From an uncultured Sulfurovum sp. (GTDB taxonomy: Bacteria; Campylobacterota; Campylobacteria; Campylobacterales; Sulfurovaceae): a DNA stretch of 43,501 bases. The notes under the pieces are model-generated. The model was not told the origin of the DNA, did not search any database, and worked only from the letters and a program-made list of their open reading frames with translations. The stretch is from positions 1-43,501 of the forward strand of contig CACVAP010000020.1 in assembly GCA_902727895.1 (NCBI GenBank). Direction: 5' to 3'. Made by a program: the position numbers and the translations under genes. Shown one piece after another: positions 40,514 to 43,501 of this stretch. Position 1 is the stretch's first letter. Every line of letters starts with the position of its first letter.

Positions 40514-41383
40514 CTAATCACAATAACGTTTTGATATATCAACATAAGCATCAATACGACGATCACGTAAAAAAGGCCAAATATCACGAACTTCTTTTGT
40601 TCTTTTCTCATCTATTTCAGCATAAAGTATGGTCTCTTTTTTACCTGCTTGTGCAATGATCTCACCTTGTGGACCACACACAAATGAATTTCCCCAAAAA
40701 CGTATACCGTCTATTACTCCCGAAGCATCTTCTTCAAAACCAACCCTATTACATGAAATAACAGGGATACCATTAGCGATAGCATGTGAACGTTGTATGG
40801 TCGTCCAAGAATCTAATTGTCTTTTTTTCTCTTTCTTAGAATCTTCATCAAACCAACCAATGGCTGTAGGATATATAAGTATATCAGCACCCTTAAGTGT
40901 CATAAGTCTTGCAGCTTCAGGATACCATTGATCCCAACAAATTAAGACACCAAGTTTTCCTACAGAAGTTTGTATAGGCTCAAAACCCAAATCACCTGGC
41001 GTAAAATAAAATTTCTCATAAAACCCTGGATCATCAGGAATATGCATTTTTCTGTATTTTCCAGCAATACTACCATCCCTCTCAAAAACTACTGCTGTAT
41101 TATGATACAAGCCCTCTGTACGTTTCTCAAATAAAGATGTTACTAAGACAACCCCATATTTTTTAGCAATTTTAGACCAAAACTCAACATCTTCTATCCA
41201 TGAATTAGCATACTTAAAAAAATCTGTTGCCTCACTTTGACAAAAATATTCATTTTGATGTAACTCTTGAAGAACAATTAACTCTGAACCTTTAAGTGAT
41301 GCTTTCTCTATACTACTAATTGTTTTTTTAAGATTTTTTTTGCTGTTACGATTATACTTTCTTTGGACTAATGCAACTTTCAT
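40514..41383 (-). CDS. aguB: N-carbamoylputrescine amidase
   Basis: A nitrilase-superfamily hydrolase that cuts N-carbamoylputrescine to putrescine, CO2 and ammonia. The catalytic triad is visible: Glu in LIVLQELHQNEYF, Lys in KYRKMHIPDDPGFYEKFYF and Cys in GVLICWDQWYPEAARL. These contexts are those of the AguB group rather than nitrilases or omega-amidases. The length of 289 is normal. It lies on the same strand as aguA, with a CAP-domain gene in between on the other strand. Confidence 0.95.
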   Translation of the reverse strand: MKVALVQRKYNRNSKKNLKKTISSIEKASLKGSELIVLQELHQNEYFCQSEATDFFKYANSWIEDVEFWSKIAKKYGVVLVTSLFEKRTEGLYHNTAVVFERDGSIAGKYRKMHIPDDPGFYEKFYFTPGDLGFEPIQTSVGKLGVLICWDQWYPEAARLMTLKGADILIYPTAIGWFDEDSKKEKKRQLDSWTTIQRSHAIANGIPVISCNRVGFEEDASGVIDGIRFWGNSFVCGPQGEIIAQAGKKETILYAEIDEKRTKEVRDIWPFLRDRRIDAYVDISKRYCD

Positions 41384-41594
41384 TTTTCTACTTTTTGCAT
41401 TTATTCTATCATATTTGTTTATAAAGTACTAATATAGAGTTAAGTAAGCTAAATATTATTAAAATTAATATTTAATAACATTATTAAATAAAAAACAAGA
41501 TACTGAACAAAAAATAATATATATTAATTTTTTATGTTAAATATTATTTTAAGTTTACTATTGCTATACTGCTATAACAACAAAAGGATGCAGA
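41384..41594. promoter_or_regulatory. AT-rich spacer, promoter region of the CAP-domain gene
   Basis: It contains AAATATTA/TAATATTT dyad arms (about 41451-41473) and two overlapping -10-like boxes (TATACT, TATAAC) around 41563-41576, followed by AAAGGA. No ORF or RNA gene is seen. Confidence 0.4.
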
Positions 41595-42215
41595 ATGTTT
41601 AAATTTACTTTAAAAAATAAATCTTATTTACTAATTGGAATATTATTACTCTTATCTGGGTGTGGAGAAAGTAAATCTAGTGATTCTACACCAGATGAAG
41701 GAACAAAAAGCACCTATTCTGAATTAACTTTAAAAGAACAAGAGACTTTAAATACCTTAAGTACGAATCAAGTAGAACTTTTAGATGCTATTAATCTACA
41801 ACGCTCAGAAAGTAGAGATTGTGGAAGTAGAGGTGTTTTTCCTGCTGTTCCTGAATTAACATGGAATCCATTACTTTATGCATCAGCACTTGAACATGTA
41901 ACTGATTTAGCTTACAGTAATACATTTTCACATGATGGTTCGGGAACAGAATATGACATTACAGGAAATGGACAACCCAGTAAATTTTATGAACGAATCC
42001 TAAGTAATGGTTATAGTAATTACTACTCTGTAGGGGAGAACATCGCTGGTGGACAACGTTCACTAGACAAAGCTATGGAAGCATGGATGGCAAGTCCTGG
42101 ACACTGTGAAAATATTATGAAAAGTACCTACACAGAAGTTGGTGTTGCTATTGTAATTAAAGAAGATAGTACCTATCAAGTCTATTGGGGACAGAACTTT
42201 GGAAGTAGAAAATAG
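41595..42215 (+). CDS. CAP-domain (SCP/PR-1) lipoprotein
   Basis: A 206-residue lipoprotein (lipobox LLLLSGC, Cys23). The CAP domain (about 58-204) shows the family core: LLDAINLQRSESRDCG, LTWNPLLYASALEHVTDLA, FSHDGSG, VGENIAGG, AMEAWMASPGHCENIMKS and YWGQNFG. The His and Glu that form the CAP cavity are kept (FSHDG, VGENI, PGHCENI). Bacterial CAP proteins are secreted or surface-attached; activity is unclear. It interrupts the aguB and aguA pair on the opposite strand. AAGGA precedes the ATG at 7 nt. Confidence 0.9.
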   Translation: MFKFTLKNKSYLLIGILLLLSGCGESKSSDSTPDEGTKSTYSELTLKEQETLNTLSTNQVELLDAINLQRSESRDCGSRGVFPAVPELTWNPLLYASALEHVTDLAYSNTFSHDGSGTEYDITGNGQPSKFYERILSNGYSNYYSVGENIAGGQRSLDKAMEAWMASPGHCENIMKSTYTEVGVAIVIKEDSTYQVYWGQNFGSRK

Positions 42216-42310
42216 TAAGATTATTCTTCAACACCTTATTTAAATCTAAATTAACTTATATGAGAATTAACGCATAACTTTCATATTTAGGGTGTTGTAG
42301 AATAATCTTA
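42216..42310. repeat. Long inverted repeat between CAP gene and aguA
   Basis: Arms of 20 bases (42216-42235 and 42291-42310) pair with one mismatch, leaving a 55-base centre in which CTAAAT/ATTTAG can pair further. It starts right after the CAP stop and ends 10 nt before the aguA stop. No U-tract, so a terminator, processing structure or a MITE-sized element are all possible; no target duplication is evident. Confidence 0.6.
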
Positions 42311-42320
42311 GACTTAGCTA

Positions 42321-43322
42321 TTAAAATGGAACCTGCATGGTCGAACAATGTAAAGAACCACCCTCTTCTATCAAGCGTGAACACTCTACTGGAATTATCT
42401 CTTTATCTTTAAAAAAATCTTTAAATACTGCATCTGCTATTTTATCTTCTACTACTGAATAAGTAGGATACACTAACGCCCCATTCGTGATTAAAAAATT
42501 CACATAAGTAGCAGGTAAACGGTTTTTTTCTTCATCATACTTCGCACTAGGTAGAGGTAATGGTAGTAAATTGTAAAATTTTCCTTCATTGTCTTTAAAT
42601 TCTTTTAATTCATCTTCCATTTTTTTCAATGCACCATAATGCTCATCTTCCTCATCTAAACACTGAACATACATAATTGTGTCTGTAGATACAAACCGTG
42701 CTAAAGTATCAATATGCGAATCCGTATCATCCCCAGCCAGATATCCATAATCAAGCCATAAAACCCTTTTAGCTCCGAAATACTCTTCTAGTTTCTTTGC
42801 AACCTCATCTTTACTCAAACCACCATTACGATTTGGATTACATAAACAAGCTGTAGTAGTCAAAATCGTACCTTCCCCATCAGACTCAATAGACCCACCT
42901 TCTAAAACAAAATTAATACTCTCCAATGGTGTAACACCCATATAACCTTTTTTATGCAGTACTTTATTAACCTCATTATCTAACTCAGCATCAAACTTAC
43001 CACCCCAAGCATCAAAAGTAAAATCTAAAAGCTTTACTTCTCCATCTTCCACTACAGAGATATACCCAAAGTCTCGAATCCAAGTATCATTGGTTTCTAT
43101 CTCTATAAAACTTAGATTACGAGGATAACAAAACAGATTTGATATCTCTTCTTTGTTATCACAAATAATATAAACTGGTGTCGTATAAGCTATGGCTTGT
43201 GCTGTACGAATAAAGGGAACCAAAGCCGATTTTAAATCATCAGCCCAATCACTATTTTTGTGGGGGAAAGCCATGAGTACGGCTCTTTGTTTTTGCCATT
43301 CTGGGGGTAGATGTTTCATCAT
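42321..43322 (-). CDS. aguA: Agmatine deiminase
   Basis: Hydrolyses agmatine to N-carbamoylputrescine and ammonia, the step before AguB. It is a member of the guanidino-group-modifying (pentein) family: PPEWQKQRAVLMAFPH at the start, NDTWIRDFGYI, FVLEGGSIESDGEGTILTT, DDTDSHIDTLARFV, and the catalytic Cys in EEGGSLHCSTMQVP. The length of 333 is slightly short of the usual 350-370. Two consecutive ATG codons (43322, 43319) can serve as start. A partial gene ends 3 nt upstream on the same strand, so the two are probably cotranscribed. Confidence 0.95.
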   Translation of the reverse strand: MMKHLPPEWQKQRAVLMAFPHKNSDWADDLKSALVPFIRTAQAIAYTTPVYIICDNKEEISNLFCYPRNLSFIEIETNDTWIRDFGYISVVEDGEVKLLDFTFDAWGGKFDAELDNEVNKVLHKKGYMGVTPLESINFVLEGGSIESDGEGTILTTTACLCNPNRNGGLSKDEVAKKLEEYFGAKRVLWLDYGYLAGDDTDSHIDTLARFVSTDTIMYVQCLDEEDEHYGALKKMEDELKEFKDNEGKFYNLLPLPLPSAKYDEEKNRLPATYVNFLITNGALVYPTYSVVEDKIADAVFKDFFKDKEIIPVECSRLIEEGGSLHCSTMQVPF

Positions 43323-43325
43323 TAT

Positions 43326-43501
43326 TTATTTCATCTTATAAAACTTATGATGTTCATCTAAAAACACCACATAGAAGGTATTCGTATCAAATCTAAATCC
43401 ACTTTTATTTTGTTCAGTATCTTTATATTCATCGGGTAATACAAAACCAATAAGCCTAGAGTCTCCTTCTAAACGAAACCGTGACCATATAGCTTGATGT
43501 G
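43326..43501 (-). CDS. Partial ORF, C-terminal end of unknown protein
   Basis: The last 58 residues of an ORF that enters from the right edge and stops with TAA at 43328-43326. The visible tail reads AIWSRFRLEGDSRLIGFVLPDE, then a charged stretch and FYVVFLDEHHKFYKMK. Predicted as mixed alpha/beta; no family recognised. It lies 3 nt from aguA, so it may belong to the same operon. Confidence 0.7.
   Translation of the reverse strand, partial: HQAIWSRFRLEGDSRLIGFVLPDEYKDTEQNKSGFRFDTNTFYVVFLDEHHKFYKMK

Noticed and set aside
1-43501. CRISPR array, prophage or insertion sequence
   Set aside because: No regularly spaced direct repeats, integrase, phage structural genes or transposase genes were seen on either strand.

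Overview
This AT-rich window most likely comes from a free-living member of the Campylobacterota (Epsilonproteobacteria), plausibly close to Sulfurimonas or Sulfurovum. The evidence is the set of lineage-typical genes: DUF4492 with cydAB, an AlaC-type aminotransferase overlapping hom, a standalone MnmD, a long QueD, an ArsRS/CprRS-like two-component pair, and GTG and TTG starts. This placement is inference from gene content and not a database result. No tRNA, rRNA, CRISPR array, prophage or insertion sequence is visible.

Layout. 1-1140: end of rpsB, then tsf and its terminator. 1201-3304: a type II restriction-modification pair. 3389-8864: a leftward housekeeping block (rpmE, rsmI, rlmB, a RodZ-like envelope protein, alaC, hom). 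9153-10106: a periplasmic MsrB-MsrA fusion, followed by a REPIN-like double palindrome. 10200-14667: a Na+/H+ antiporter and a cytochrome bd oxidase operon that includes a 55-residue subunit-like ORF at 11599-11766. 14833-19243: a membrane pseudokinase-like protein, rsmE, moeA and an unusual cytochrome c lipoprotein. 19281-21391: queD, a Sel1-repeat protein and queE. 21515-26925: a periplasmic Ig-like protein, leuA with a leucine-codon leader peptide, a Nudix protein, mnmD, luxS and folE. 26922-30407: OmpA-like and coiled-coil envelope proteins, a UDP-glucose dehydrogenase-like stub and two hypothetical proteins. 30416-36265: prfA, rpsT, an RND adaptor facing tail-to-tail with an RND permease encoded as two half-genes. 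36486-39539: lgt, a strong small-RNA candidate and a response regulator/histidine kinase pair. 39583-43501: a lysozyme-like lipoprotein, aguB, a CAP-domain lipoprotein, aguA and a partial CDS.

How the genes fit together. Several sets serve translation and RNA modification (rpsB, tsf, rpmE, rpsT, prfA, rsmI, rsmE, rlmB, mnmD, queD, queE). Others cover amino-acid synthesis (hom, alaC, leuA), microaerobic respiration (cyd), envelope and redox maintenance, and putrescine formation from agmatine (aguA, aguB).

The strongest candidate for something undescribed is the RNA at about 37438-37577. It has its own TATAAT promoter, an 18-bp closing stem, a U-tract, and three CUCCUUU-like (anti-Shine-Dalgarno) motifs that all fall in predicted loops. 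The next gene, a response regulator, appears to start at a non-canonical ATT or ATA codon. Other leads are a leader peptide with six consecutive Leu codons before leuA, a cytochrome with a buffin-like KCGEGKCGG motif, a QueE with its cluster cysteines split by an insertion, and the split RND pump.
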